The position numbers were made by a program, and so were the translations under genes. Shown in pieces: positions 1 through 11,037 of a stretch of 64,000 nt of DNA. This DNA comes from Alloascoidea africana (lineage: Eukaryota > Ascomycota > Alloascoideomycetes > Alloascoideales > Alloascoideaceae), in assembly GCA_030581615.1 (NCBI GenBank), contig JAKTTT010000017.1, positions 186,001-250,000 on the forward strand, given 5' to 3'. The notes beneath the pieces were generated by a model, which was not told the origin of the DNA, ran no database searches, and was given only the letters and a program-made list of their open reading frames with translations. Every line of letters starts with the position of its first letter. Position 1 is the first letter of the stretch.

Positions 1-2249
1 GTGGCAATTAGATAAAGGGCTTTAAGAGGTTCTTCATTAAGATAAGGGGGTTCACTCTCAATCATCTCAATGACCATGATTCCAAGGGACCAAATATCGA
101 TTTTCGAATCGTATTGTTTTTGTTTTACAACCTCTGGTGCCATCCAATAAGGCGTACCGACCATTGTTGCACGTTTATTTCTCTGATCTGTCAATTTTGC
201 ACAAAAACCAAAATCTGTGATTTTCACATTTCCACGTGCATCCAACAAAACATTATCGGATTTTATATCCCGATGTATAATGTTTTTATGATGCAAAAAT
301 TGTAAACCTTTTATCGATTCTCCAACAATTGCGGAGATTTGAGGTTCAGTTAAATGCTTGTTATTATCAATAACATCGGTTAAAGAGCCTCCTTCCATGT
401 ATTCCATAACGACCCAAAGTTCATTCATGGTTCTTAGATAGGAATCCAAAAAGTTTACAATGTTTGGATGATGGGATTCCTTCATGACCAAGATTTCATT
501 CACAATCAGTTCTTTCCGTTGTTGAGCATTGATATCCATCTGTTTAATTGCAACTTTTTGACCCTGACGTTTGTTTGCACGGGCCACGTAGACGGAACCA
601 GAGGCGCCTTGACCAATTTTTTCAATTTTTTGATAAAGAGGCGCTGGGTCGACATTTGTAACAACCTCTCTCAATTTTTTCAGGAAATGGGCTTCACTCA
701 TGGATCCGGAAGACCTGTCGTCTTCCTCCTTGTGGTGCTCCTTCTTACGCTGGTGGTGAGGCTGGTTCGGGGCCGCTCCTGCTGCTGCTGCTGCTGCTGC
801 CGCCGCCGCGGCCGCGTTGCTCGCAGAGCCCTGTAGCGGCTTCGGGTAGTTATTGTTATTGTTATTGTTGTGATGGGCGGAGCCGTTCAGCTTCTTGCCG
901 CTGGTGGTTATGGGCTTCAGGGGCAGGCCCTTGGTCTGCTGCTGGTACATCTGGTTGGTGGACTTCATGGTCTTGAGCTGCTGGTACTGCTTCTTCTGCC
1001 CGTCCTGGGAGCCCTGGGAGCCCACCACGGGCAGGCTGGGCTGGTGATGGAGCGGCGGCGCGTGGCGACTGGCAGCCGAGTCCGAGTTGAAGGTCTGTGC
1101 CTTGGCCGGCGGCGCTGGGGCCTTTCTCGCCGGGGCAAAGTTGTCGGTGGAGGTTGCGGCCTTCTTCATGATGTTGAGCGGAGCGACGGGCGACATCATC
1201 ATATTGTCCATGCTCTTCTGCGAGGCCAGCGGTGTCAGGGACGGCTTCTTGTCGACGGCCCGGGGCGGTCTGGGAGCAGCTCGCATGGGGCTGAAGTTGC
1301 CGTAGTCCGGTCTGGCACCAGAAGATCCTGGTCCTGGTGGTCCTGATGATGGTCCGCCTGGCTGCTGGTGCCTGGTGGTGGGAGCGCGTGTCCACTCTTG
1401 CAGGTCCGACGCAAACTTACTGCTCTGGTTATCCTGGGAGTTGTTTTTATGGTGGTAGTTATTGCTGCTGGAACTAGTCTGGAGTTGAGGTTTCTGCTGC
1501 AGTCTTTGCTGTTGCTGAGGATCCGTCGAGTTATTGCTATTGTTATTGTTTGGGTCGCCATTGATATCTGCGTAAAACTCCAAAACTTCAAACACCGCCT
1601 GCGGGTTTTTCTGAAAGTCAGCATTTGTGATGGCACTGGCACTGAGAAGACGGGCCCAAGTTTCGGGCAGGCCCGTGAAGTTGCCGGAATCCGGGTCGAA
1701 GCCAACGTGTATCTGGTGGGTGAAGTTTGTCGGGTGGGAGACGGATCCGGTGAGAGGAGATTTGGAAAAGATGATGTCGATCCACTGGCTTAGCTCCGAG
1801 TCATTTTTACAACTGACAAAGATGGAGCGTTGGGAGTTGTTTCTCAAGATCTCAAAGCAGTATTGTCTGACCTGGACTCTGGTGAGACTGGTGATTGTTG
1901 AAAGCGGGATTGAAAAAGTTAGATTTGGATCGTCCTGTTGGGAGGAAGACGAGGAGGACGAGGAGGAGTGGTGGGTCTGGGTGGACACGGTAGCCGAGTT
2001 GGAGGGCTCACTACGGTAAAAGTCGAGGGCCGTTTTGGTCAGTATCAGATAGCGTTTGGACCAGATGAAGCTGAAGATGGAGGAGTCGTCGCGGACGGAA
2101 ACCAGGCCCTGGTGGATGCGAGTATTTATGTTTTTGTTCTTGTGCTGCACACCTCTAGGGGAGCTTCTCATGGAGGGGGGTAGTGGGGCCGGGCCGGGGT
2201 TGGAAAACGCAGACCTTGAGTAGGCCGAGGTGGTGCTGGACAAGGACAT
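1..2249 (-). CDS. CLA4: PAK-family kinase Cla4/Ste20 type, C-terminus off the left edge
   Basis: Serine/threonine kinase of the p21-activated family, an effector of Cdc42 in polarity, budding and cytokinesis. The frame is open from the ATG at 2249 to the window edge (749 codons). A PH domain lies at about residues 47-160 ([14 protein letters not shown]), followed by a CRIB/PBD ([14 protein letters not shown]) at about 170-195. After a long Gln/Asn/Pro/Ala-rich linker the kinase domain starts near 537 ([10 protein letters not shown]), with the catalytic lysine in VAIKQMD near 568, HRDIKSDN near 660, DFG near 679 and APE just after 700. The frame leaves the window in the family motif ALYLIAT, so about 60-70 residues are missing. 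PH plus CRIB fits Cla4 rather than Ste20. The linker contains an alanine run from a GCN repeat and is much more GC-rich than the kinase part. Confidence 0.95.
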   Translation of the reverse strand, partial: MSLSSTTSAYSRSAFSNPGPAPLPPSMRSSPRGVQHKNKNINTRIHQGLVSVRDDSSIFSFIWSKRYLILTKTALDFYRSEPSNSATVSTQTHHSSSSSSSSSQQDDPNLTFSIPLSTITSLTRVQVRQYCFEILRNNSQRSIFVSCKNDSELSQWIDIIFSKSPLTGSVSHPTNFTHQIHVGFDPDSGNFTGLPETWARLLSASAITNADFQKNPQAVFEVLEFYADINGDPNNNNSNNSTDPQQQQRLQQKPQLQTSSSSNNYHHKNNSQDNQSSKFASDLQEWTRAPTTRHQQPGGPSSGPPGPGSSGARPDYGNFSPMRAAPRPPRAVDKKPSLTPLASQKSMDNMMMSPVAPLNIMKKAATSTDNFAPARKAPAPPAKAQTFNSDSAASRHAPPLHHQPSLPVVGSQGSQDGQKKQYQQLKTMKSTNQMYQQQTKGLPLKPITTSGKKLNGSAHHNNNNNNNYPKPLQGSASNAAAAAAAAAAAAGAAPNQPHHQRKKEHHKEEDDRSSGSMSEAHFLKKLREVVTNVDPAPLYQKIEKIGQGASGSVYVARANKRQGQKVAIKQMDINAQQRKELIVNEILVMKESHHPNIVNFLDSYLRTMNELWVVMEYMEGGSLTDVIDNNKHLTEPQISAIVGESIKGLQFLHHKNIIHRDIKSDNVLLDARGNVKITDFGFCAKLTDQRNKRATMVGTPYWMAPEVVKQKQYDSKIDIWSLGIMVIEMIESEPPYLNEEPLKALYLIA

Positions 2250-2365
2250 GTTGCGGTCTTCTCTCTGGGCTGGGCTGGGCTGGGCTGGACAGGGCAGGAT
2301 ACGGAGGATGGGGAGAGTGAGAGTGAGAGAGAGAGAGAGGGAGCGGGAAGGGGGAGGAAAGGAAT

Positions 2366-2389
2366 AGGATTAGGATTAGGATTAGGATT
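2366..2389 (+). repeat. 4 x AGGATT hexamer repeat
   Basis: Four perfect copies of a 6-bp unit about 120 bp upstream of the CLA4 start codon. A GA-rich stretch precedes it at about 2315-2345. Confidence 0.9.
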
Positions 2390-2509
2390 GGGAAAGAGGA
2401 AATAGGAATGGACACACACGCCTTATCTGGGCAAAACCCCGGGGCCTGCCACGGGGCTTTTGGCAGCGGCCAGGCCGGGCGCTGGGCAGCGAGCAGCTGG
2501 GCAGCAGCT

Positions 2510-2564
2510 GTTGAGTAGCTGTTCAGCAGCTGTTCAGCAGCTGTTCAGCAACAGTTCAGCGGTG
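2510..2564 (+). repeat. 5 x 11-bp minisatellite with CAGCT core
   Basis: Five consecutive 11-bp units of type GTTCAGCAGCT. Two are identical and three are diverged at the edges. They lie about 260-315 bp upstream of the CLA4 ATG. Confidence 0.85.
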
Positions 2565-2745
2565 AGCTGACGGCTGAACAGGAGATGAACTAGATCCAAA
2601 CGGTATCCAAACAGGATCTGAAGAGTCTGAAGAGTCTGAACAGTTCTTTCGCGACCGTGCCTGGCGAGGCCCGGACCGGTACTCGCACCCGCACCCGGTG
2701 GAGGCTGTCTGGAGGCCCGCGAAGGTGAAAACCACGAGTATCAAT

Positions 2746-2800
2746 TCTGTTTCTACTCTGTTTCTGCTCTGTTTCTGCTCTGTTTCTGCCCAGTTTCTGC
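2746..2800 (+). repeat. 5 x 11-bp minisatellite TCTGTTTCTGC
   Basis: Five consecutive 11-bp units of type TCTGTTTCTGC, three of them perfect. It has the same period as the neighbouring 2510-2564 array but a different sequence. Confidence 0.85.
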
Positions 2801-3200
2801 TCAGTCTCTCGCTCTGGCTCTGCTTCCCGTCCTCGGTTGCACTGGGCGGCCGTGGAAGCGCCCAGTCGAGCCTCCCGCGCTGAGTAATTGCCGGTCTGGC
2901 TCCTCAAATCACCTCCAGAGTCTTGTCTCAGTCTTAGTGGATTCCACCATCGATACACTCTCACTCTCACCCCATCTTGCCTTCTCTCTTCATTTCACAC
3001 TTTGGTTAGGCATAATCCAGACCGCTTTCCACTCTTTCATATAGTCAAAAAATTAAATCCATAATTATAACTCATAGTACACATTTACACATTGAACTCG
3101 CTAATCCGTATATAGATTGTATCTAAACAGAAAGAAAAATTAAAAAACAAAAAAAACCACAAGAAAATAACAACTGGCTCTAAGATAATTTACAGAAACA

Positions 3201-3236
3201 GAAAATGAAAATGAAAATGAAAATGAAAATGAAAAC
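3201..3236 (+). repeat. 6 x GAAAAT hexamer
   Basis: Simple tandem repeat in the AT-rich 3' flank of SNT1. The last unit ends in C. Confidence 0.85.
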
Positions 3237-3398
3237 TAAAAATTCAGTAAAGTCGGTGGGGCGGTGGTGTTCAACAGCTTGAAAGAAAATCTAAAAACAG
3301 CTGCAAACAAACAGAAAAAAAAAATGGCTCTAGCAAGAACAAGAACAAATTGAAAGAGAGTGGCTGACAGATAGCCTTTACCTGTAACATTAATACTC

Positions 3399-6300
3399 TC
3401 AAGTTTTCTGTTGTGGAATTGGAGTGTCTTCACTATTCAAAAGACTGGTTATTGAAGTAAATCGAGATTTAAAACCAGTATTGTTATTCATCCCAGGAAA
3501 TTTGGGTCCCGATGAAACCACTGGGATCGCATGATTAGAAGTGCTATTACCATTACCACCAGTGCCCGTGGAAGTACCCGTGGCAGTACCCGTGGCAGTG
3601 CCCGTGGCAGTGGCAGGAGAGCTTGCTGAAGGAGAAATAGACCGCGTTGGTGTGCCTTTACCTCTCGTTTCTGTTCCACCTGTCTCAATTGCAAAAACCA
3701 CAGGAGTTGCCGATTTCTTCACTTGAACCGGTTCTGAATCCTCTTTCGTTATTAGATTCGATAGCGAAACACTACGATGACTGCGTCTACCACCAACATC
3801 GTCATGAACAATGTTAAAATTGGAACTGGAATTGGAATTGGAATATCCAAGTAAAGCCTCTTTGCTTGAAGAGATGATTGAACTCGGGGTGATTGTATGT
3901 ACTCCAGCTCCAGGAACAGGCTTCCCGATAAAATATCCCGACATGGGAGGCGGGAAACTGGAAATCGGGACACTTGGAGGAGGCTCTTGAAGAAAATTCC
4001 CCAAACTCGGTGGTGGTGGTGGTGTGTTTGACTTTTCTTTCTCTAATCTCCTCAATTTATCTGCTTTTTCCACAAGTTTATCCCATTGTTCACTCTGACA
4101 TTTCCTCAAATAATAATTCTTAACCATCACAACACTCTTTGATTTCAACTGTTTCGCCACTGCTTCCCAATCACTACCATACATAGCCAAGAGTCGAGGG
4201 AAGAGCTCAATCTCATGTACACTCCAATAACTGGATGTACTGCTGGCGCTCCTTGTACTTTTCACTGGTTCATGTTCCACAACTGCAGTAGCCGTTGTAT
4301 CCTCCAATACTGGTGAGAAATCCCTCTCTATCTTCTTTCTCTTTGTCGCCCGTTCATCTTTATTTCGTGAACGAGCTTTTTTCACAGTAAGCCCCCCTTC
4401 GACCTTGGGTATAACAGGAGAAGTGGCAATGGTGATTGTAGTATCAGCAGCGTCAACATCATCTGGAGCAGCAATAGCAGTCGCAGTCGCAGTGGCAGTG
4501 GCAGTAGCAGTAGCGTTCGAAGAACTCTTCGGCTTCACCGATTCCATCAATGTAGAATCAGAATCGCTTTTCGTAAACTCCGCATTGGGAATCACTGGAG
4601 TATTGGTAGTGGTTGAATCATTATGGTCACTGGTAACAGTAGACGAAGTCGCAACAGTGGTAGCTATAGCGGTAGCTGTTGTCGTTTTCTTATCCTTAGT
4701 GGTAACCTTCTTCTTACCCTTTCTTCGCTTATTCTTTGACGCAAGTAGACTCTTATAATCAATTTTTTTCTTCGTCGCGTAATAATGAAGTACACATTCA
4801 GTTGGGGATCTCAACCCACCCATTAGTCTACTAATCTTTCCAAATTTTTTGGGATTGCTGAGATACGCATCAACAAACAAGGAATGCTCTTCATCTGAAA
4901 AAGTATCAACGCTATTCTGGAATATCCCACAATATGCCTTGTGTTTATCTTCCACATAGTTATTGATATCCATAAACAACATTTGCTCCTTTTCAATCGG
5001 ATCAAGAATCATATCGGGAATCGTGGCTGCACAAAGTCCAGCCTTGTACACGGGGTCCTGACTTTGTGCCTCCTGTTCTAACTGTGCCAAGATTTCTTCA
5101 AATTCGGCTTCCGTTCGTATCACATCACCATGATGTCGATTTCTCCTCTTGTTTGATGTTGTAGTGATACCATTCGTTTGTCCATTGCCAACATCTGGTG
5201 ATCCTGCTCCTTCTCCTCCTCCTCCTAATCCAGCAACATAATAATGAATGTTTTCAACTTCAGGTTCCGGAATATTCTCAAGTTCCATTGCCTTGTCAAC
5301 TGCAACACAATATTTTTTCCATTCGTCATTCATCATATTGTATTCTTTCATCAGTTCTTTCGTTCGTCTTATCGTTCGTCTCCTAACGGAAGTAATCTGT
5401 GAAATAACCTTGTCTTTTCTACAAACCCGATGAATTTTTAAATTCTTCTCGTAAAAAGAATACTCTTTTAAAGATCTGATTGGATGGTTCATTCGTAGAT
5501 ACTTCATCCCAATTCGTCGTTGTTCAACAGGTATATGTTCAATACTCCAGATTTGATACTCCAATTTATTTAATGGGAACATCACTGGCATCGAAATAGA
5601 TATTGAACTATTTCCTGTTACGTTTTCTTTTTCTTTTTCTTTTTCTTTTTCATTTTCCTCTTCAATAGCCTTAATTTCTGTGTATGTTTTTTCATCATCA
5701 TCATCAATGTCCATTTTCTCCTCCTCATTATCCACAGTAGTTGTTGGCACTGTTGTTGTTGTAGTTGTTGTTGGCTTCTCGGTCTCATTCTCAGTCTTAA
5801 TAACAGTGTCCTTATCCACAATCTTTTGTTTCTTGTCTTCTTCTAAAACCTCAATCGTTCGATCAGGAGAGGATACAGCTGCAAGTTCTTCAACACTATC
5901 AGCCACCTGTTTGAAACTGGAAATAGAAGAATCAGTACCAAGCTCCATCTGTTTCTTCTCCAAATTGGTTTCTCTTTGAAGAGCTTCCGAAAATGAAGAA
6001 ATTTTAGGTGAATACCCATCAGATGTAACTGAGGGGGTCTTGGTATGTCTTCCAACCTCCTCCTCCACCGCCGCCCTATGTACTTCTGTCTCAGAGGGTT
6101 TCTTCAAAAGTTTTTCCTTTGGATCGACAACTAAAGGCTTGGGCTCAATTACATGTTTCTCCCCTGCTTCATGTCTCAAATCCCAGTAATGATCCCGTTC
6201 AGAAAAATCGTGGCTTTTGGAAGAAGAATGTCGCTCTCGGGGAACTGCTTCCCGTGTGTGATAGAATGGCAGCTTCCTTTCTCGTTCTCGTTCTCTTTCC

Positions 6301-7515
6301 CAAGATCCCGGCTCTCTGTATCGTTCAGCATCCCGGTCCCAGGATTCATACTTTTCCCACTTTACATCTCGATCTTCATACAGTCCTCTTGGAGGTGGGT
6401 AATATGGTCTTCTGGCTGCAGTAGCCGCTTCCCAATCCCTGCTGTAAGGTGGATAATATCTCGTTTCGCTTCGGTCTCGGTACCGTTTAGATGATTTGTC
6501 GTACTCTGCATCCCGAGAATAATCTCTCATATAATCAAACGAAGGTCGCCGCGAGCTTGACAGCGGTTGAGATGGTGGAGGAGGAGGAGGAGGTGGTGGT
6601 GGTGGTGGTGCTCCAAGTGGTGGAGCCCCAAGCGGAGGTGCACCACGAGTTTTACTCCAGCTTCGTGGCCGATATGGAGGAACACCGCCATTAGCCATTA
6701 GAGCACTGGGACCGGTAGGAATTGCTGGCGGGGAAGGTGATTTTGACCATGATTGAACTGGTCGATTGTACGGATCATAGCTTGTAGGAGAAGGTGAAGG
6801 GTGCTCGTGAACTTGAACTGGGCCTCTGGGATAAGCAGGTGGAACATTCGGCCTCTATAAAAAAAAAACATGTTAGTAATCCTGAAAAAGACAACAACAA
6901 CAACACGCAGAATAGCCAACATACAGAGTCTTTAGGAGGTTCGATTGATTCTCGTGGGCCTCTTGGATAGTCTCTATGTTCTCTGGATGTCATACTCTGG
7001 CGCTTTTTATACTCTGCTGCTTCTCGTGTTCTTCGCTCTCTATCCTTTTCTCTTTCTTCGTATCGCTTTGTGTCATAATATGATGTGTACTTTGCAGAGG
7101 TGCTAGAGGTTGCGGGTCCATTGTGTCCATTAGATCCCGTACTACTGATTCTTCGTGGACCAGAAATAGGAGGTACTGATGAATAGCTACCGCTAGAACT
7201 CGTTCCTTCTCGTCGTGTACTAAATTCTGCTGCCGGAGCAAGTAATGGGCCTCTCGTTGTTGATGGAGATAATGACCTTCTACTAATTTCGTTTCTAGGT
7301 ATTCGTGACATTGGAGGAGGTTCGTCATATTTGCTGATTCTACTACTCGAAGGTCGACTCAAATATCCTGAATCCGCTGATGAATAGCTGGGATTTCGTA
7401 TCTTTGCAAGTTGATATGTGGATTCTGAAGAAGAATAGCCATGCCCGCTAGGAGGAGAATCTCGTCGTGGTATATAGCCCGAGGTCCCCGCTCGTCGAGG
7501 GTAATCTGGAGCCAT
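3399..7515 (-). CDS. SNT1: Snt1-like SANT/Myb corepressor (NCoR/SMRT family)
   Basis: Scaffold subunit of the Set3 histone deacetylase complex in yeasts. Two exons: 7515-6925 and 6854-3399, about 1348 aa. The intron (6855-6924, 70 bp) has a GTATGT donor, a perfect TACTAAC branch point and a TATAG acceptor, and joins in phase 0 (PPKDS then RPNVPP). The N-terminal third is Arg/Ser/Tyr-rich and disordered, with a run of prolines. SANT1 lies near residues 846-893 (FSDEEHSLFVDAYLSNPKKF) and SANT2 near 1070-1118 (YWSVHEIELFPRLLAMYG). Two well-spaced SANT domains with a basic linker are typical of Snt1/NCoR. Short GT/Ala and Gly/Thr repeats in the tail come from microsatellites in the DNA. The 5' end could have a further untranslated exon that I cannot see. 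Confidence 0.88.
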
Positions 7516-8033
7516 ATAGGAAGAAACAAAAAAAAATAAGTGTGCTTTTTAAGGGGGGAATCACAGCTTCCAAGCCAGTAGTTTGCTATATTTGTTCCCG
7601 ATTCATGAACAAAAGTGGACACTAAAAAAAAATGTGTAAGATTTGTTAGTCTGTATTTGGGTGTACGGGTGTTGTCGCGGGTGTTTGGTTGAGAGCGGAA
7701 GCTAGATACCCGGCTCTTTTCTTGCCGAAATATCTGCAAAACCGATTCTTGTGTGTTAACAGCATAGAGTAAATGTCTGGTATCCTATGAGATTAGAATT
7801 AGAAATGGTAAAATCGGCATATCGAATGCTCGCTTATGTCTTCAAACATGTAAAAAAGCCAGCAGAAAAAAAAATGCCCTCAATATAAAAAGTTACCCTG
7901 TGTTTAGATCACGTGGTTCCTTGAAACACAAGAAGGGAACAAAAAACTCTTGCGGTACTAACCAAAAACGATGGTTGACTAATTGATGATTAGAAGGGCC
8001 GCTCGATTTTTGTCAAGCAAGAGCAGTTATAAC
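7516..8033. other. Divergent SNT1-MET7 intergenic region
   Basis: About 520 bp shared between the SNT1 start (minus) and the MET7 start (plus). It holds poly(A/T) runs and one TCACGTG element near the MET7 side. No gene seen. Confidence 0.6.
7909..7915 (+). promoter_or_regulatory. TCACGTG, candidate Cbf1/bHLH site upstream of MET7
   Basis: A TCACGTG heptamer about 120 bp before the MET7 ATG. In budding yeasts Cbf1-Met4 uses this motif at sulfur and methionine genes. That it works here is inferred from the sequence and its position. Confidence 0.5.
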
Positions 8034-9648
8034 ATGACCACGTCAAGAGGATATACCGTAAGCATAAGCTTATTATAAAGATGTTGATAAAAAAGAAAAA
8101 AAAATGGATCATCAAGTTTGCTAAATTGTATATATCAAGGATGCGATTGATGCACTGAATTCACTCCAGTCCAATTTTGCAACCGTTGAAGCGGTTAGAA
8201 AATCGGGAAACCGAAAGAATGTCATGGCACTTGATGAAATGAAGGAATGGATTCGAAGAATGGGGTACAAAGTGAGTGTTTTTTTGTTTTTTTTTAATTG
8301 GTACGAAAGAGTCATTATCTAACTGCTGTTTTTTTAGGGAACTGACTTTGATAAGCTCAACATTATTCATGTCACAGGAACAAAAGGCAAAGGTTCTACC
8401 TGTGCTTTTACACATTCTATTCTTTCTCAATACCAACCCCAAATCTCGAAAATTGGTCTTTTCACTTCACCCCATTTAAAGTCTGTTCGGGAGAGAATTG
8501 GTATAAGTGGGAAGCCGATATCTGAAGAGAAGTTTGCATCCTATTTTTTCCAAGTCTGGGATAAACTCTCTTCCACTCAATCCGATCTCGATGAATTCCC
8601 CCTGTTAGTGGAAGGAGTTAAACCTGCTTATTTCAAATACTTAACGCTCATGTCTTTCCATGTGTTTCTTAACGAAGGAGTCGACACTGCAATCTACGAA
8701 GTCGGAGTTGGGGGAGAACTTGATTCAACAAATGTAATCGTGCATCCTACAACAACCGGTGTTTCTGCGTTAGGTATCGATCACACGTTTATGCTTGGTA
8801 ACACGTTAACTGAGATTGCATGGAACAAGGCTGGAATTTTCAAAAAGGGATCCAAAGCATTCAGTGTTCCACAGCCAGATGAGGGCAAGGCCGAATTAGA
8901 AAAGCGTGCGAAGGAGAAAGAAGTGGTATTGGAATTTGTCTCCGAAAAGACCAAACAATTGGAAGGATTGGACCTTGGTTTGAAGGGAGACTTTCAAAAA
9001 TCAAATGCTTCTCTTGCTATTGCTCTGTCTTTGGAACATTTGCACAAGCTGAATGTTGATGTTGGTGCAATGTCGTCATCATCTGAACTTCCGGAAAAGT
9101 TTATAACTGGGTTAAAAGATGCGAATTGGCCTGGAAGATGTCAAAAAATACAAGAGAATCAAATTACTTGGTATATAGATGGAGCCCATACCAAGGAAAG
9201 CATAAATGCTTCCTCTACATGGTTTAAAAAGGAAGCTATCAAATCCAAATCCGGAAACAAGAGATCCCGCATCCTCCTGTTTAATCAACAATCTAGAGAT
9301 GCAAATGCCCTTGTCAGCGAAATGTTCAAAACATTGAGTCCTGAAGTGGCCTTTGATGAGGCTTTATTCACGACCAATGTAACATGGTCCTCCGGTGCAT
9401 ATCAAGCAGACCTTGTCTCCTTAAACACATCAAAAGAACAGGTTGATGAACTTGTTGTTCAAAAGAATCTTGCTGAAGCTTGGAAGAATCTAAATGAAAA
9501 TAGCAAATCGCATGTATTTAGAGACATTGAGAGTGCTGTTGCTCATGTAAGAGAGTTGGCATCTAAAGAAGAAAAAGGAGTCGATGTTTTTATTACTGGT
9601 AGCTTGCATCTCGTTGGAGGAGTGCTTGTTGTTCTCGATGGCAAATGA
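8034..9648 (+). CDS. MET7: Folylpolyglutamate synthase (Met7/FPGS)
   Basis: Adds glutamates to folates, needed for methionine synthesis and mitochondrial one-carbon metabolism. Three exons: 8034-8057, 8140-8271 and 8338-9648, 488 aa. Intron 1 (8058-8139) begins GTAAGC. Intron 2 (8272-8337) has GTGAGT, a TCTAACT branch point and a T-rich acceptor. The spliced start reads RGYTDAIDALNSLQSNFA, close to yeast Met7. The Mur-ligase ATP loop VTGTKGKGSTC, LFTSPHLKSVRERI and the central YEVGVGGELDSTN are all present. The first coding exon is only eight codons, too short for an obvious mitochondrial signal, so the mitochondrial form (if any) may start elsewhere. Confidence 0.95.
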
Positions 9649-10560
9649 TGGTGGTATCTTGATTTTTGTTTGATATAGCATATTGTAGAGTGATAGAGAG
9701 CTAGATTTCATTGATCAAATCTTACTTACTTAGCTTAGCGGCATATTATATTGGTCTTGTTAACATCAAACTTGCTTTTTGTTGTAGAGAGCCAATATAG
9801 AAAGCTCTAATCAACAAACGGTATATTGAATAAGCGCCACCATTTTCAGATTAGAACCACATGATTGCAAGGATCTGGATGCGTGTCAATCTCCCCATTA
9901 TAACAAGTCGGTGCAAACCGTGATTGAAGTTCTGGTACATGAAAAACACGTTCTATAGCATTCCGTGCTTCTAAGTATAGAGACCAAACAGAGCGTGGGG
10001 GGAGATCAACCACACGAATACGGTGACAAGTTTGTGTTTAACGGTGATGATTCCAAAAGTCAGGAATCAAGGCGCGTATGAGAAGATTCAATATGAAACC
10101 AAACATCTCCTTCGAATTCTGACATTCCCTTTTTGTTCCGTGCTGCATCCTCTGACCCATGTACCGACCTGAAGAAGGAACAATTAATTCCTATTCTGCT
10201 AGCTTGCATGTGAATGGTGAGCGACAAATGTAGACATGTATCAAGTGTCAACTTCTTCTCTACTGCCTGAAAAGCAAGGGGCGCGAGCAAAATCGCATCT
10301 ATAAAAACACTGACTCCGCCTTTTAAATCCTGTTTCTCTTTTCCCGTTCATATCTGCTGCTTTTATTGTCCTCATTTTTCAACACCTTTTATTCTTTTCT
10401 ATAACACAGGCAGGGCCTTGGTTACCATCTACTTACACTAGCCGAAAAAGAAAAGCGCTTTCGAAGTCAAAAACTTATCTACCGATATAAACGCAAATCT
10501 AGAAAAAAAAATCTCAATCTACTTTCGTTTCAAACATTAAAAAACAAATATCTATTCAAT
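9649..10560. other. Intergenic: MET7 3' flank and precursor-gene promoter
   Basis: About 0.9 kb with no gene seen. The right half has a TATA element and a C/T-rich leader in front of the secreted-precursor gene. Confidence 0.55.
10300..10306 (+). promoter_or_regulatory. TATAAAA box of the secreted-precursor gene
   Basis: Consensus TATA element about 260 bp upstream of the ATG at 10561, followed by pyrimidine-rich DNA. TATA promoters are typical of strongly regulated genes, in line with a secreted peptide. Confidence 0.45.
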
Positions 10561-11037
10561 ATGAAATTTTCGCAAATTACAGTTGTTCTATTTGCCGCTT
10601 TGTCCATTGCTTCACCCATCCCAAAAGATCTCTCCAGTGAAGCTTTAGTCGTTGATCTTGGCACAAGAGATGCTAAAGACTTCTCAAGTGGTGTCAAACT
10701 CGATTTCGACAAGAGAGAGGCTACCAAAGACTATTCTAGCGGCGTTAAGTTGGATTTTGAGAAAAGAGAAGCCGATCCTAAGAGGGTATCTAAGGGTTTT
10801 GTCATCAACGTCGGTAAAAGAGATGCTGACGCTGACGCCGACGCCGCTGCTGCCAACCGTGTTGGTGGACTCCATGTTGGAAAAAGGGACGCCAAAAATG
10901 TTGCAGGCGGCTTCTCCATTGGGAAGCGAGAAGCTGAACCTGAAGCCAAGAATGTAGCCGGTGGTTTCTCCATTGGCAAAAGAGACCCCGAAGCAAAGAA
11001 CATTGCCGGTGGTTTCAGACTTGGCGGTAAGCGTTAA
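10561..11037 (+). CDS. Secreted multi-peptide precursor with Kex2 and Ste13-type processing sites
   Basis: 158 aa, one exon. Residues 1-18 form a signal peptide (hydrophobic LFAALSIAS, then P). The rest is seven degenerate repeats, nearly all ending in Lys-Arg (51-52, 68-69, 74-75, 86-87, 108-109, 122-123, 140-141 and the C-terminal 157-158). After most of these come acidic-Ala/Pro dipeptides (EA, DA, EAEPEA, DPEA, DADADADA), the classic Ste13 dipeptidyl-aminopeptidase substrate. Predicted mature cores: two SSGVKLDF types, VSKGFVINVG, NRVGGLHVG, KNVAGGFSIG twice, and KNIAGGFRLGG. The layout is that of alpha-pheromone precursors and of fungal repeat-containing Kex2-processed proteins. No core matches an alpha-factor I know, so whether it is a pheromone or another peptide is open. 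Confidence 0.85.
   Translation: MKFSQITVVLFAALSIASPIPKDLSSEALVVDLGTRDAKDFSSGVKLDFDKREATKDYSSGVKLDFEKREADPKRVSKGFVINVGKRDADADADAAAANRVGGLHVGKRDAKNVAGGFSIGKREAEPEAKNVAGGFSIGKRDPEAKNIAGGFRLGGKR

Larger units (their letters stand above)
2250..3398. other. Intergenic: CLA4 upstream region and SNT1 3' flank
   Basis: No gene seen. This 1.1 kb lies upstream of CLA4 and downstream of the SNT1 stop. The CLA4-proximal part is GC-rich and full of short tandem repeats, listed separately. The SNT1-proximal part is AT-rich and probably carries its 3' UTR. Confidence 0.6.

Noticed and set aside
862-1705. Several plus and minus frames of 70-177 codons inside CLA4
   Set aside because: All overlap the continuous PH-CRIB-linker frame of CLA4 in other phases.
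2366-2389. AGGATT repeat as telomeric sequence
   Set aside because: Only four copies, internal, and flanked by active genes; not a known telomere unit.
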